From Prevotella melaninogenica (GTDB taxonomy: Bacteria > Bacteroidota > Bacteroidia > Bacteroidales > Bacteroidaceae): a stretch of 64,000 bases of DNA. Under the pieces are notes generated by a model, which was not told where the DNA came from, searched no databases, and was given only the letters and a program-made list of their open reading frames with translations. Of this stretch, positions 33,355 to 42,684 are shown in pieces. How positions within the stretch are numbered: position 1 is the stretch's first letter; every line of letters begins with the position of its first letter. The stretch spans positions 870,501 to 934,500 of the forward strand of contig NZ_CP072347.1 in assembly GCF_018127925.1 (NCBI RefSeq), in the 5' to 3' direction. A program made the position numbers and the translations under genes.

Positions 33355-36132
33355 ATGAAAGTAATAAAGCTCATAGCTCTATTGTTATTGTTGTCGATAG
33401 GGCAAATTTTAAGAGCTCAAGGAACATCAAAAGCAGCAGAAAGTCATATTGTTAACATTGTTGTTACCGATAAGAATACGAAAGAAAGTGTGATTATGGC
33501 TAACTGTTCGCTTGATCCATTAGGTTCTTTTAATGTAACGGATATAGACGGAAAAGCAGTATTCCAAAAGGTTCCAGCAGGCACGTTTACGCTGAAAGTT
33601 AGTTATGTGGGTTATGAAACCTATACGACTATACTCAAAGTAGAGAAAGATTTAACAGTTAATGTTCAGCTTGTTCCAACCTCTTTGGCATTAAAGGAGG
33701 TTGTTGTGACGGCAAAGCAGAATGCATCGGATGCTTCCACGTCTTCTATTATTGGGCGTCAGGCAATCGATCACTTACAGGCTTCGTCATTAGCTGATAT
33801 CATGCAGCTCATTCCAGGTAAAGAGATGGGCAATGTAGACATGACTCAGAAGTCTAATCTACAGCTCCGTACGCTCCGTAATAATAATACAAGTGCTTTT
33901 GGTTCAAGTATTGTTGTTGATGGTGTTCCTATCTCTAATAATGGATTGTTGACACAAGGACAATTCTCATCTACGACTTTTACAGGTACAGATTTACGTC
34001 AGATAGCTGCCGATAACATTGATAATGTAGAGGTAATACGTGGTATTCCTTCTGCTGAGTATGGTGATTTGACAAGTGGTCTTGTGGTTGTTCACTCTAA
34101 AGTGGGTGTAACTCCATGGCAGATTAAGGCGAAAGTAAACCCTGCTATGACAAATGCTTCGCTGACAAAGGGTTTCTCTTTGAACAAGGCAGGTATAATG
34201 AATGTAAACTTAGACTATGCTAAGGCTTGGGGCGACCCACGTCAAAAGACACGCAGTTATGACCGTTATACTTTCAATTTGGGGTATAGTTATGATCTTA
34301 GTAAGCGTTGGCACACAGAGACAAAACTCCGTATGTTGTCTTCACAAGACTGGTCTGGTAAAGATCCTGATGCTATTCAAGATGGTACGGAAACCAAGAA
34401 TAAGACCGTAACGGTTGGTCTGACGCATAATGGTCGTATCTCTCTGGATAAGCTTTTTATGCGTTCGCTCAATTATACATTAGGTCTTAGCTATGGAGAG
34501 ACAGACAATGTACAAACAGCATTTGTACCTGTTAGCACAGGTCTACTTCCTATCTTGACATCTAAAGAAACCGGTTATTTCAACGTACCTTGGAAGACAC
34601 AGTCTTATAAGGCTACTGGAAGAACAGAGAGCAGACCTGGTAATCTGTTTGCAAAGATTAATGATACCTTCTATTTCAAAGCCGGTAAGACGCGCCAGAA
34701 CTTTAAAGTTGGTGTGGAATACCGCTATGATTGGAATAGTGGAAAGGGCTATTATAACGACAATGATTTGTTACCACTACAACCCAATAGCAATGGTCGT
34801 CCACGTGCTTTCAATGATGTGCCAGGCTTACATCAGATAGCTGCATACGCAGAGGATAATTTCTTGTGGAGTATTAATAAGATTAACAGATTGCGTGCGA
34901 ACCTTGGACTTCGCCTTACAGCCATGCAACCGTTTAGTGATGTAGCTACAACAGCACTCTCCCCACGTCTAAATCTTTCATTTAGCGTTACTCCTTGGCT
35001 TGATATTCGTGGTGGTATTGGTCTTAACTCTAAGACTCCAGGATTGGCTTATCTCTATCCTGATACCAAATATGATGACCGTGTGGCTGCTAACTATTTC
35101 CCACAGACTGATCCTACAGCACAGTTGCTGGTCTATCATACGCAGGCTTATAAGGTAGATTACTCTAAGAACTTGAAGAATGCAACAACTACTAAAGTTG
35201 AGTTGGGCGTAGACTTTAAACTGAAAGGTGGTCGTCGTCTGAGTATTCTTGCTTATCGTGACCGTACACCGAATGGTTTTGAATCCTTAGGTGAGTTCTT
35301 TGTCTATCCTTATAGTATCTTTACGCAGGCACAGGGACTGAATATAACAGCGGGACAGGCTACAACAATTGATTATACAAACCCTTATCGTACCTTTAAT
35401 GGCTATATGACAACGGGTGCAGTTGGTAATACAAACACCTCTATTAATAAAGGTTTAGAGTTTGATTTTGAACTTGGAGAGATTCGTCCTTTGCACACAT
35501 CTTTCTTCTTTAGTGGTGCTTATTCTGAGACAAAGACCTATTCAACAGGTCGCAATACAGAAGCTGTAAGGGCAGCATTATTGCCAACGTCTTATTCAAG
35601 TTATAGTGTTACACCATTTAGAGTAGTCTATCCTTCAGGACAAGATTACGAAAAGTATCGTCGTTTCCTCAATACATTGCGTGTCGTAACGAATATTCCA
35701 GCACTCAAGATGGTGGCTTCGTTCACAGCTCAGGCAATTTGGTATGACTGGCATACATCCTTTAAAGCAAGTAAGAATCCTATAGGTTACTTTGGTGCAG
35801 ACCTTATTGAGCATCCTATAACAGCGGACATGATGTCAGGTTTCTTGGGTATGGATGGCCAGTATTATGCGTCACGTCCAACAGGAGTTGATGTAGCTGC
35901 TATTAATGACCTTACTCTTCGTGTTAGCGATAATAAGCCTTCAAAATCGCCAGTAGAATGGAATTTGCAAGGAAGACTTACTAAACAGCTTAGTAACTTT
36001 GGTGGTCTTTCCCTTTATGTAAACAATATGATTTATTATGAGCCATACCTAACAGGCAACAACTCACTAACGTTAAGCCAGCGCAACACGGGTAAGTTTA
36101 GCTTTGGTGTAGAGCTTTATGTTAATTTGTAA
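33355..36132 (+). CDS. TonB-dependent outer-membrane receptor with carboxypeptidase-like N-domain
   Basis: 925 residues. Signal peptide MKVIKLIALLLLLSIGQILR, cut before AQG. Residues about 33-110 are a CarboxypepD_reg-like domain (VVTDKNTKESVIMANC to LKVEKDLTVNVQLVPT). VVVTAKQN marks the TonB-box region near 116. The plug follows (SSLADIMQLIPGKEM to IDNVEVIRGIPSAEYGDLTSGLVVV), and a 22-strand-type barrel fills the rest, ending in FSFGVELYVNL. It energises import of a bulky ligand across the outer membrane. The two downstream genes, DUF4876 and DUF6850, occur with it in other Bacteroidota. The ligand is not readable. It is not a SusC, as no SusD partner is present. Confidence 0.9.
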   Translation: MKVIKLIALLLLLSIGQILRAQGTSKAAESHIVNIVVTDKNTKESVIMANCSLDPLGSFNVTDIDGKAVFQKVPAGTFTLKVSYVGYETYTTILKVEKDLTVNVQLVPTSLALKEVVVTAKQNASDASTSSIIGRQAIDHLQASSLADIMQLIPGKEMGNVDMTQKSNLQLRTLRNNNTSAFGSSIVVDGVPISNNGLLTQGQFSSTTFTGTDLRQIAADNIDNVEVIRGIPSAEYGDLTSGLVVVHSKVGVTPWQIKAKVNPAMTNASLTKGFSLNKAGIMNVNLDYAKAWGDPRQKTRSYDRYTFNLGYSYDLSKRWHTETKLRMLSSQDWSGKDPDAIQDGTETKNKTVTVGLTHNGRISLDKLFMRSLNYTLGLSYGETDNVQTAFVPVSTGLLPILTSKETGYFNVPWKTQSYKATGRTESRPGNLFAKINDTFYFKAGKTRQNFKVGVEYRYDWNSGKGYYNDNDLLPLQPNSNGRPRAFNDVPGLHQIAAYAEDNFLWSINKINRLRANLGLRLTAMQPFSDVATTALSPRLNLSFSVTPWLDIRGGIGLNSKTPGLAYLYPDTKYDDRVAANYFPQTDPTAQLLVYHTQAYKVDYSKNLKNATTTKVELGVDFKLKGGRRLSILAYRDRTPNGFESLGEFFVYPYSIFTQAQGLNITAGQATTIDYTNPYRTFNGYMTTGAVGNTNTSINKGLEFDFELGEIRPLHTSFFFSGAYSETKTYSTGRNTEAVRAALLPTSYSSYSVTPFRVVYPSGQDYEKYRRFLNTLRVVTNIPALKMVASFTAQAIWYDWHTSFKASKNPIGYFGADLIEHPITADMMSGFLGMDGQYYASRPTGVDVAAINDLTLRVSDNKPSKSPVEWNLQGRLTKQLSNFGGLSLYVNNMIYYEPYLTGNNSLTLSQRNTGKFSFGVELYVNL

Positions 36133-36136
36133 CGAT

Positions 36137-37336
36137 ATGAAAGCAATAAAGTATTTATTTTCGATCCTCACAGTAGCACTTGTTTTTAGTTCTTGTGTAG
36201 ATTATTCAGATGCCTCAGAGGCTGTAACAGCTAAGGTACAACTCCAACTTCCCGATGAGTTGAATGGTCACATGACATTAGAAGGGCATACTGTTTCCCT
36301 CCAATTGAATGGTGTTACCTATTCTGCACAGACTGATGCTGCGGGCGTAGCAACCTTCTCTAATATTATTCCTGATGTCTACAATATCTCTGCTTCATGG
36401 GATATAACGTCGTCAGAGTATAATAGGATTACAGGAAGTAGTCAGGTAATTAATGGCGCAACAGTATCAGGTAGTTTGAATTCACAACTTATCAATGGTT
36501 CAGAACCTTTGCTCCTCACGACCACTCTCTCTGTAAAACGAGATATAGTCATCAGTAAGATATATGCTGCAGGCTCTAAAGACAATAATAATAAGCGATA
36601 TGTAGCAGGTCAGTATATTGAACTTTACAATCAATCTAACGACTCTGTAGATGTTGCTGGACTTTATATTGGTTTGCTTGAGACGGATGTCCCACAGGCT
36701 TATACCCTCGAAAACCTCAAGACAAACTATGCTGATTCAGTCGTATTGGTTAAGCAAGTATTCCGTATACCAACTGATAAGAGTTATAAGGTAGCTCCAG
36801 GTGGAACAGTTCTCTTGGTGAATAGTGCTATTGATCATAGTCTTAACAGTCCGTTAGAGCATAGCCTCTTGAACGCAAACTTTGAAGCAAAGGATGTGAA
36901 AGGTAAGGTGTTAAACAATCCAGAGGTATCAGCTTTGCAGAATGTCTTTAATATCTATTCGGGTATTTCATACATGAATATCCTCACAACAGGGCAAGGT
37001 GTGGTGATATTCCGTTCTTCTGCAGACATCAGTCAACTGAAACTTACTTATAAGTTTGGCAAGACAAGCGGTACACAGTATGGACTTCTACCAAAGCGTT
37101 ATATCATTGATGGTGTTGATTTCCTTCGTCATAAGGCAACAGGAACGGACGTTGGTGAGAAGCGTCTTTACAATGACATTGATGCTGGTTATATAAGTAT
37201 TAATGCAACAGCAGGTCTGTCGGGTGAGGTTATCTATCGTAAGACAGCTTCTACAGCAGCAGGCGGACATAACATTCTCATGGATACAAACAATAGTACT
37301 AATGATTTTCAGGTGTCAACATCGGTAACTCCATAA
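36137..37336 (+). CDS. DUF4876 lipoprotein of the TonB-receptor locus
   Basis: 399 residues from ATG 36137. An earlier in-frame ATG at 36119 overlaps the receptor gene and would spoil the signal. The lipobox is VFSSC with Cys20, followed by VDYSDAS. Residues 20-130 look like a carboxypeptidase-regulatory or Ig-like domain (LEGHTVSLQLNGVTYSAQTD to VYNISASWDI). The DUF4876 core begins RDIVISKIYAAGSKDNNNKRY, continues YIELYNQSNDSVDVAGLYIG, and resembles a lamin-tail-like beta domain. It lies 4 bp after the receptor stop, so translation is probably coupled. As a surface lipoprotein it is a candidate ligand-binding partner of the receptor. Confidence 0.87.
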   Translation: MKAIKYLFSILTVALVFSSCVDYSDASEAVTAKVQLQLPDELNGHMTLEGHTVSLQLNGVTYSAQTDAAGVATFSNIIPDVYNISASWDITSSEYNRITGSSQVINGATVSGSLNSQLINGSEPLLLTTTLSVKRDIVISKIYAAGSKDNNNKRYVAGQYIELYNQSNDSVDVAGLYIGLLETDVPQAYTLENLKTNYADSVVLVKQVFRIPTDKSYKVAPGGTVLLVNSAIDHSLNSPLEHSLLNANFEAKDVKGKVLNNPEVSALQNVFNIYSGISYMNILTTGQGVVIFRSSADISQLKLTYKFGKTSGTQYGLLPKRYIIDGVDFLRHKATGTDVGEKRLYNDIDAGYISINATAGLSGEVIYRKTASTAAGGHNILMDTNNSTNDFQVSTSVTP

Positions 37337-37387
37337 TATAAATTCCGTATGTCATCGTCAATCATTACTTATATTAACGATTAGTTT

Positions 37388-39022
37388 ATGAATACTTCAC
37401 ATATAGTTTTAGGCTTATCCAAGTTTGCACAATCCTCACTGCAAAGAGGCTGGGGAAGGCTTTTCTTATTGCTATTCACGCTCCCTACAATGGCACAGAC
37501 GCCTTCTGACTCTCTTATGAATGAGGCTGAATATCGCTTTGCAAGTCTTACACAACTCTGGCATAACACAAACAACGCTTCAGGACTATCTCTTGATGAT
37601 TCCTCAAACAGAGGATTTGCATCCGTAGGATTCAGTCATCGTGGTGGTGACTATCATCGTGTGCAGGAAGGGGGAGCAATGAATAATATGCAGTTCTTCA
37701 CTGAGCGTTATCAGAAAATAGGTAAATATCTATACAGCTATGGTAAGGTAGACTTTAATCTTGGGCGTACAAAAGATCGTGCCTTTGCTGACCAATATCG
37801 CCCTTACAACTCTAATCCTTACCAGTCGGGCAGTGCTATTGCTGGAAGTTATGATCATCAGAACTTCGATATGATGGCTGCAGTGGGTACGGTAGGCTTC
37901 TCAGGCTGGCGTTTTGGTCTACAACTAAACTATCAGTTAGGTGACCTTTCTCGTCTTCGTGACCCTCGTTCTCGTTCGCAACTGCTTGATTATCGACTGA
38001 CACCAGCTGTTTCTTATACGATGGGAAACCATACACTCGGCTTGTTGGGTTACTATGATCGTCGTAAGGAGAAGATGGGTCCGTTGGTAACAGTGCAGAG
38101 TGATGCTACGTTGACCTATTACCTTCTCTCTGGTATGGAGAATGCAACGGGTACAATTGGTGGATATTCAAGTTTCAATCGTGAATGGGTGAACCACCAA
38201 TTAGGGACAGAATTTGATTATGGATACCGTTCAGCACGCTTTCAGACATTGAATAGTTTTGGTATAAGTCGTGGTGAAGAGTATGCTTATGGTACTTATA
38301 AATATGAGCCGGGCAGATACTTTACTTATCGATACAACGCTCAATCACAAAATCGTTTGTACACGAGTACAATCTTACATCAAGCCGATTTCCGTCTGGA
38401 TTGGCAGCAAAGCTATGCAGATGAGTATCGCCAGCAGTTGATTATCAAGAATGATCCACAAATAGGAACGACCTCTTACACCTACGAAAAGCAGTTAGAG
38501 TTCCGCAAACGTTATCAAGTTCGCACCTTTGATTTTTCCTTCCGTTACCGTGCTAACTTCATTAATACGTCTTTAATAGCAGGTAGTCGATACTTAACAT
38601 CTTCTACCAGAGGCTATGTGGGCTTTTCAGTTGATACACATAAGGCAAGCAACCGCCATCTTCTGCCATCATCTTCATCAGATTACAGCCGTGTGAACCT
38701 TCAGTTAGAGAATGGTATCTCGTTGTTCAAGCAACGTTTGACGGCTGATGTAACGCTTGGATATAGTCTCTCAACACGTGCTGACCTTCAGCTGGCAGAT
38801 AATACTTCCATCCTTGCAGAGCGTGTCTTACTGAAAGACTTACCTTATTACGATGCCAATCTCCTTCATGGAAGTCTACAGGTGATGTATCAGTTCCCAC
38901 TGACTATAAAGAAATCGCGTGCTATGTGGTTTGTGAAAGCCTTTGGAGACTTTACTTCTGCCAATACTGCAGGGCATCCAAACCTGTATAAGATTGGTTT
39001 TAGTGTAGGTTTGTTTAACTGA
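37388..39022 (+). CDS. DUF6850-type outer-membrane beta-barrel protein
   Basis: 544 residues. The signal peptide lies within the first 37 residues (about residues 22-37, ending TMAQ, preceded by a longer n-region). An N-terminal part, DSLMNEAEYRFASLTQLWHN, is followed by alternating aromatic/polar strands throughout, many Tyr-x-Tyr and Phe-x-Tyr pairs, and a C-terminal strand LYKIGFSVGLFN. It is about 50 bp after DUF4876 and shares its direction, and a perfect terminator follows at 39070. A second barrel in the same operon as a TonB receptor is unusual; it may act as an outlet, or as a partner pore. Confidence 0.8.
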   Translation: MNTSHIVLGLSKFAQSSLQRGWGRLFLLLFTLPTMAQTPSDSLMNEAEYRFASLTQLWHNTNNASGLSLDDSSNRGFASVGFSHRGGDYHRVQEGGAMNNMQFFTERYQKIGKYLYSYGKVDFNLGRTKDRAFADQYRPYNSNPYQSGSAIAGSYDHQNFDMMAAVGTVGFSGWRFGLQLNYQLGDLSRLRDPRSRSQLLDYRLTPAVSYTMGNHTLGLLGYYDRRKEKMGPLVTVQSDATLTYYLLSGMENATGTIGGYSSFNREWVNHQLGTEFDYGYRSARFQTLNSFGISRGEEYAYGTYKYEPGRYFTYRYNAQSQNRLYTSTILHQADFRLDWQQSYADEYRQQLIIKNDPQIGTTSYTYEKQLEFRKRYQVRTFDFSFRYRANFINTSLIAGSRYLTSSTRGYVGFSVDTHKASNRHLLPSSSSDYSRVNLQLENGISLFKQRLTADVTLGYSLSTRADLQLADNTSILAERVLLKDLPYYDANLLHGSLQVMYQFPLTIKKSRAMWFVKAFGDFTSANTAGHPNLYKIGFSVGLFN

Positions 39023-39069
39023 TATTGTAATCTGAGGAAGCATACTTCCTGATTCAAATGATATATTAT

Positions 39070-39115
39070 AACAATCCCGTGATTTCTTTTTTGGAAATCA
39101 CGGGATTGTTATTTG
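39070..39115 (+). terminator. Terminator of the TonB/DUF4876/DUF6850 operon
   Basis: AACAATCCCGTGATTTC pairs perfectly over 17 bp with its complement at 39094-39110, followed by ATTT. Confidence 0.93.
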
Positions 39116-39198
39116 AGACTGACTTATAATGCTTAAACAATATTTGAGTCATAAGATGCTATCATCTTGACAAGCTATTGTAAGGTAATAAGCCGTTA

Positions 39199-39248
39199 GC
39201 ACCATTGGTGTTAAGCCTCCGCACCACATGTGCGGGGTGTTAGCACGA
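39199..39248 (+). repeat. Palindromic CACC/GGTG intergenic element, copy 3
   Basis: GCACCATTGGTGTTAAGCCT is shared with copy 2 apart from its first base. It is followed by CCGCAC-CACAT-GTGCGG, a 6-bp hairpin, then GGTGTTAGCACGATG. It lies between the operon terminator and the DUF4491 gene. Confidence 0.7.
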
Positions 39249-39273
39249 TGATAAAAGAAGAAGTTGATAGTCT

Positions 39274-39621
39274 TTATTTCTTATGCTTACAAGGGCATAT
39301 AGACTCGTCTTTGCTAAGTTTTTCGTAGTGTTCCTTACGTTTAGGATTCATAGGGAACCATCCTTTTAAGACACGCTTCTCCTGCGAGATGAGCTCACCA
39401 ATTCCCCAAAGGCATGAAGCTCCAAGGACACCGAGTAGAGCAGACCAGAAGATACTTTGTACAAACAAGGCTGCTACACAGCAAGCAATGCCCGCTATGA
39501 GCCATAGCCACCAAGGTTTTATACCAAAATAATACTCTGTTTTTATAACGAGTGGATGACAAAGTCCAATGATTAAAAACGTACATACAGCAAGGAGAAT
39601 ACCTTCAAAATTTAAATTCAT
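39274..39621 (-). CDS. DUF4491 membrane protein
   Basis: 115 residues with three hydrophobic helices (about 8-25, 37-53 and 55-75). FEGILLAVCTFLIIGLCHPL, FGIKPWWLWLIAGIACCVAA and LGASCLWGIGELISQEKRV are the hallmarks of DUF4491. The C-terminus is cytoplasmic, basic and carries WFPMNPKRKEHY with CxCKHKK-type residues at the end. Function is unknown. It is encoded alone, with promoter box TATTTTTG (minus) about 95 bp upstream. Confidence 0.85.
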   Translation of the reverse strand: MNLNFEGILLAVCTFLIIGLCHPLVIKTEYYFGIKPWWLWLIAGIACCVAALFVQSIFWSALLGVLGASCLWGIGELISQEKRVLKGWFPMNPKRKEHYEKLSKDESICPCKHKK

Positions 39622-39714
39622 TTATGTAAAATTTCAAGATTAAATATAATTCTTACATTGAGAAATATGCTATCGAACGTATTATTCTTAGCAAAACCTC
39701 GGTTTATATAGCTG

Positions 39715-39722
39715 CAAAAATA
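39715..39722 (-). promoter_or_regulatory. Promoter box for the DUF4491 gene
   Basis: The minus strand reads TATTTTTG. It diverges from the mutase promoter about 45 bp away. Confidence 0.45.
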
Positions 39723-39766
39723 CAAAAAAAAATCTATTTGCAAGTGTCTTTCTCAGAATTATTGAT

Positions 39767-39774
39767 TACATTTG
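39767..39774 (+). promoter_or_regulatory. Promoter box for the phosphosugar mutase
   Basis: TACATTTG followed by CAAATACAAG, about 36 bp before the ATG. Confidence 0.55.
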
Positions 39775-39809
39775 CAAATACAAGTTGTAAATAAGAAAAT
39801 ACTTAAATT

Positions 39810-41555
39810 ATGAACAATAACCAAACACTCATCGCACAATGCGAAGAGAAAGCAAGACAGTGGCTGTCTCCTGCTTTTGATGAAGAAACTCGTTCTGCCG
39901 TTGAGGCTATGATTAACAATGACGATAAGGCAGACCTTATAGAGTCTTTTTATAAGGATTTAGAGTTCGGTACAGGTGGACTTCGTGGTATTATGGGCGC
40001 AGGCTCTAATCGTATGAATATCTATACCGTCGGTATGGCAACTCAAGGCTTTGCTAATTATCTGAAGATTAACTTCAAGGATAAGGAGCAGATTAGTGTA
40101 GTTGTTTGCCACGACTGCCGTAACAATTCTCGTCTCTTTGCTGAGACCGTTGCTAATATCTTCTCAGCTAATGGCATAAAGGTTTATCTTTTTGATGATC
40201 TTCGTCCTACTCCAGAGTGTTCTTTTGCTATTCGTCATTTGAAGGCACAGGCAGGTGTGAATATTACCGCAAGTCATAACCCACGTGAGTACAATGGTTA
40301 CAAGGCTTATTGGGATGATGGTGCACAGGTACTTGCGCCACATGACAAGGGTATTATCGACGAAGTAAACAAGGTTAAGGTTGAGGATGTTAAGTTCGAA
40401 GGCAATAAGGCGTTGATTCAGATTATTGGTGAGGATGTTGATAAGGTTTATCTGGAGCAGGTAAAGACTATCAGCATTGACCCACAGGTAATCAAGAATC
40501 AGCATGATCTTAAGATTGTCTATACTCCTCTGCATGGTGCTGGTCGCGTAATGATTCCACGTGCATTGGCTTCTTGGGGCTTTGACAATGTTCATTGTGT
40601 GAAGGAGCAGATGGTTAAAGATGGTAACTTCCCAACTGTTGACCGTCCAAACCCAGAGATTGCAGAGGCTTTGACACTTGGTTTGCGTGATGCAAAGGCT
40701 CTCGATGCCGATATCTTGATGGCTTCTGACCCAGATGCTGACCGTGTAGGTATGGCTTGTAAGAATAGTGATGGCGAGTGGGTACTGATTAATGGTAACC
40801 AAACCTGTCTTATTTTCTTGTGGTATATCATTACAAATCGTCAGGCTGTAGGCAAGATGAAGCCAACAGACTTTATCGTAAAGACTATTGTTACAACAGA
40901 GGTTATCTGCAAGATTGCAGAGAAACAGCACGTTGAGATGCGTGATTGCTACACTGGTTTCAAGTGGATTGCACGTGAGATTGCCCTCTCTGAGGGTAAG
41001 CAGCAGTATATCGGTGGTGGTGAGGAAAGCTACGGTTTCCTTGCAGAAGACTTTGTACGCGATAAGGATGCTGTAAGTGCTTGTGCTTTGTTGGCTGAGA
41101 TTTGTGCATATGCAAAGGATCATGGTAAGACTTTGTATGACATTCTTATGGATATCTATATGGAGTATGGTTACAGCCATGAATTCACAATCAATGTTGA
41201 GCGTCCTGGTAAGAGCGGTGCTGACGAGATTCAGCAGATGATGAAGAACTTCCGTTCTAATCCTCCTAAGGAACTTGGCGGTAGTGTAATCGATGTTTAT
41301 AAGGACTTCCAGAGTCTTGAGATTACAAAGGCTGACGGTTCTAAGGAGAAGATGGATATGCCTGATACAAGCAATGTTCTCCAGTGGTTCTGCACAGATG
41401 GTACTAAGGTTAGTGTTCGTCCATCAGGTACTGAGCCAAAGATTAAGTTCTATCTTGAGATAAAGGATACAATGAATTCTGCTTCTGACTTCCCTGCTTG
41501 TGAGCAACGTGCAGCTGTAAAGATTGAAGCTATCAAGAAGAGCTTGGGTTTGTAA
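39810..41555 (+). CDS. Phosphoglucomutase/phosphomannomutase family enzyme
   Basis: 581 residues, the size of the long PgcA-type alpha-phosphoglucomutases. It interconverts glucose-1- and glucose-6-phosphate (or mannose phosphates). Phosphoserine S155 is in GVNITASHNPREYNGYK. The metal loop DPDADRVG is in LMASDPDADRVGMAC. GGGEESYGFL is the sugar-binding loop and SVRPSGTEPKIKFY the phosphate-binding loop. FGTGGLRGIMGAG is the N-terminal Arg/Gly motif. No glycogen genes adjoin it, and it should supply sugar phosphates for glycogen and capsule synthesis. A hairpin terminator follows. Confidence 0.95.
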   Translation: MNNNQTLIAQCEEKARQWLSPAFDEETRSAVEAMINNDDKADLIESFYKDLEFGTGGLRGIMGAGSNRMNIYTVGMATQGFANYLKINFKDKEQISVVVCHDCRNNSRLFAETVANIFSANGIKVYLFDDLRPTPECSFAIRHLKAQAGVNITASHNPREYNGYKAYWDDGAQVLAPHDKGIIDEVNKVKVEDVKFEGNKALIQIIGEDVDKVYLEQVKTISIDPQVIKNQHDLKIVYTPLHGAGRVMIPRALASWGFDNVHCVKEQMVKDGNFPTVDRPNPEIAEALTLGLRDAKALDADILMASDPDADRVGMACKNSDGEWVLINGNQTCLIFLWYIITNRQAVGKMKPTDFIVKTIVTTEVICKIAEKQHVEMRDCYTGFKWIAREIALSEGKQQYIGGGEESYGFLAEDFVRDKDAVSACALLAEICAYAKDHGKTLYDILMDIYMEYGYSHEFTINVERPGKSGADEIQQMMKNFRSNPPKELGGSVIDVYKDFQSLEITKADGSKEKMDMPDTSNVLQWFCTDGTKVSVRPSGTEPKIKFYLEIKDTMNSASDFPACEQRAAVKIEAIKKSLGL

Positions 41556-41610
41556 TGGTCTATTTTTAGTCTCTGATAATATTTGCGAGGGCTTGATATT
41601 ATAATTAAAG

Positions 41611-41654
41611 CAGGAGTCTCTATAAAGTTTTATTTGTGGAAACTCCTGTTTTTT
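41611..41654 (+). terminator. Terminator after the mutase gene
   Basis: CAGGAGT pairs with ACTCCTG across a long loop, followed by TTTTTTATT. Confidence 0.7.
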
Positions 41655-41835
41655 ATTGTTCTATGCCTTCTTATATATAAATCTTTGGATAGCTTTCTGT
41701 CTCTTTTAGTGGGCAACGCTATATGATATTTTAGTCTTTCAAGTATCCTTTTTAAGGCGAATAAGGTTTTATGTTAGTATTAGTAAGAATAAAAGCAAGT
41801 ATTAAATAATATCTATAAAGCTGCGTTTGTTAGGT

Positions 41836-42375
41836 ATGAAATATTTTGTAATAAGACTATTATATTCTCTATATTGTGCAGAAAGATGGAGTTATCGTAT
41901 TCCGATACGAATACTTGGACCTTTTATCAATCGTGTATGCAAACGGTTATATTTTTGGAATCCGTTTGGCTTTATTCAGAAAAATAATCCAACATTGGAG
42001 CACTATATAAGAAATGTTTATAAAACGATGGAAGTCGTTTTTTATGATATAAATATAGGAGTATCTATTGCGCGTGCAGAAGGAACATTAGCTTTTATGT
42101 TTGTTCCTTATGAAATGCTTATTCTATCAGTTTTCAAGAAATTTAGAATACTTCCAATTCAGAATTCCCATTTCCATATATCTCTTATAATCACTTGTGT
42201 TCTCTCCTTACTGTTTACCTACTTCTTTAGTCAAAAAAATGATGAATATATAGGCTATTTCCATAAATTTGAAAGTCATAAGAATAATGCCGTTTGGCAT
42301 GTCATTTCTTCTATATTTTTCATTGGCGCAGTTTGTGCAGGTATAATCTTCATTATGTGGTGGAATGAAAGCTAA
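41836..42375 (+). CDS. Hypothetical membrane protein
   Basis: 179 residues from ATG 41836. A TTG nine bases earlier is the only other choice. Two hydrophobic helices lie near residues 115-135 (HISLIITCVLSLLFTYFF) and 155-175 (AVWHVISSIFFIGAVCAGII). The N-terminal half has Arg/Tyr-rich amphipathic stretches (RLLYSLYCAERWSYRIPIRI, EHYIRNVYKTMEVVFYD). I recognise no family. It is more AT-rich than its neighbours, codes with many ATA and TTA codons, and has no clear promoter, so recent acquisition is possible. It stands alone between the mutase terminator and a 22-bp array. Confidence 0.6.
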   Translation: MKYFVIRLLYSLYCAERWSYRIPIRILGPFINRVCKRLYFWNPFGFIQKNNPTLEHYIRNVYKTMEVVFYDINIGVSIARAEGTLAFMFVPYEMLILSVFKKFRILPIQNSHFHISLIITCVLSLLFTYFFSQKNDEYIGYFHKFESHKNNAVWHVISSIFFIGAVCAGIIFIMWWNES

Positions 42376-42684
42376 AGTAGAATCTGAACGCAGGGTTAAG
42401 AAATATCATTACAAAATAGCTGAGTATTCTACATGTTTTTTCTTAAAAAAGAGCCTTTTTTACCGTGTCTGTAACTTTCAGTTAATCAATGTGTTGTAAA
42501 ATAGCATAAGAAAAGGTGCTTAGTTAGCGTCTAACTAAGCACCTTTAAGGCCTCAATTAAGCATCTTTTGAATGTCAATTAAGGCTTAATTGGAATGCAA
42601 CTAAGCATCAAATCATTCTTTAAAGATGACTTTTATATTACAAATTTGGTAAGGGTAGGAGGTGATAATTCCTTCCCTTGGATT
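42376..42684. other. Gene-free stretch holding a 22-bp array
   Basis: 309 bp between convergent genes. Apart from array copy 5 (42513-42622) I see only an imperfect -7 box, TAACTTTC, at about 42471. Confidence 0.6.
42513..42622 (+). repeat. 22-bp phased repeat array, copy 5
   Basis: Units begin at 42513, 42535, 42557, 42579 and 42601. Unit 1 starts AAGGTGCTTAGTTAGCG, unit 2 CTAAGCACCTTTAAGG, unit 3 TTAAGCATCTTTTG and unit 4 TTAAGGCTTAATTGG. Units 1 and 2 together form the inverted repeat AAAGGTGCTTAGTTAG / CTAACTAAGCACCTTT. Confidence 0.8.

Noticed and set aside
40164-41180. 338-codon minus-strand frame inside the mutase gene
   Set aside because: It is an antisense shadow of a well-conserved gene with biased codons and has no domain.
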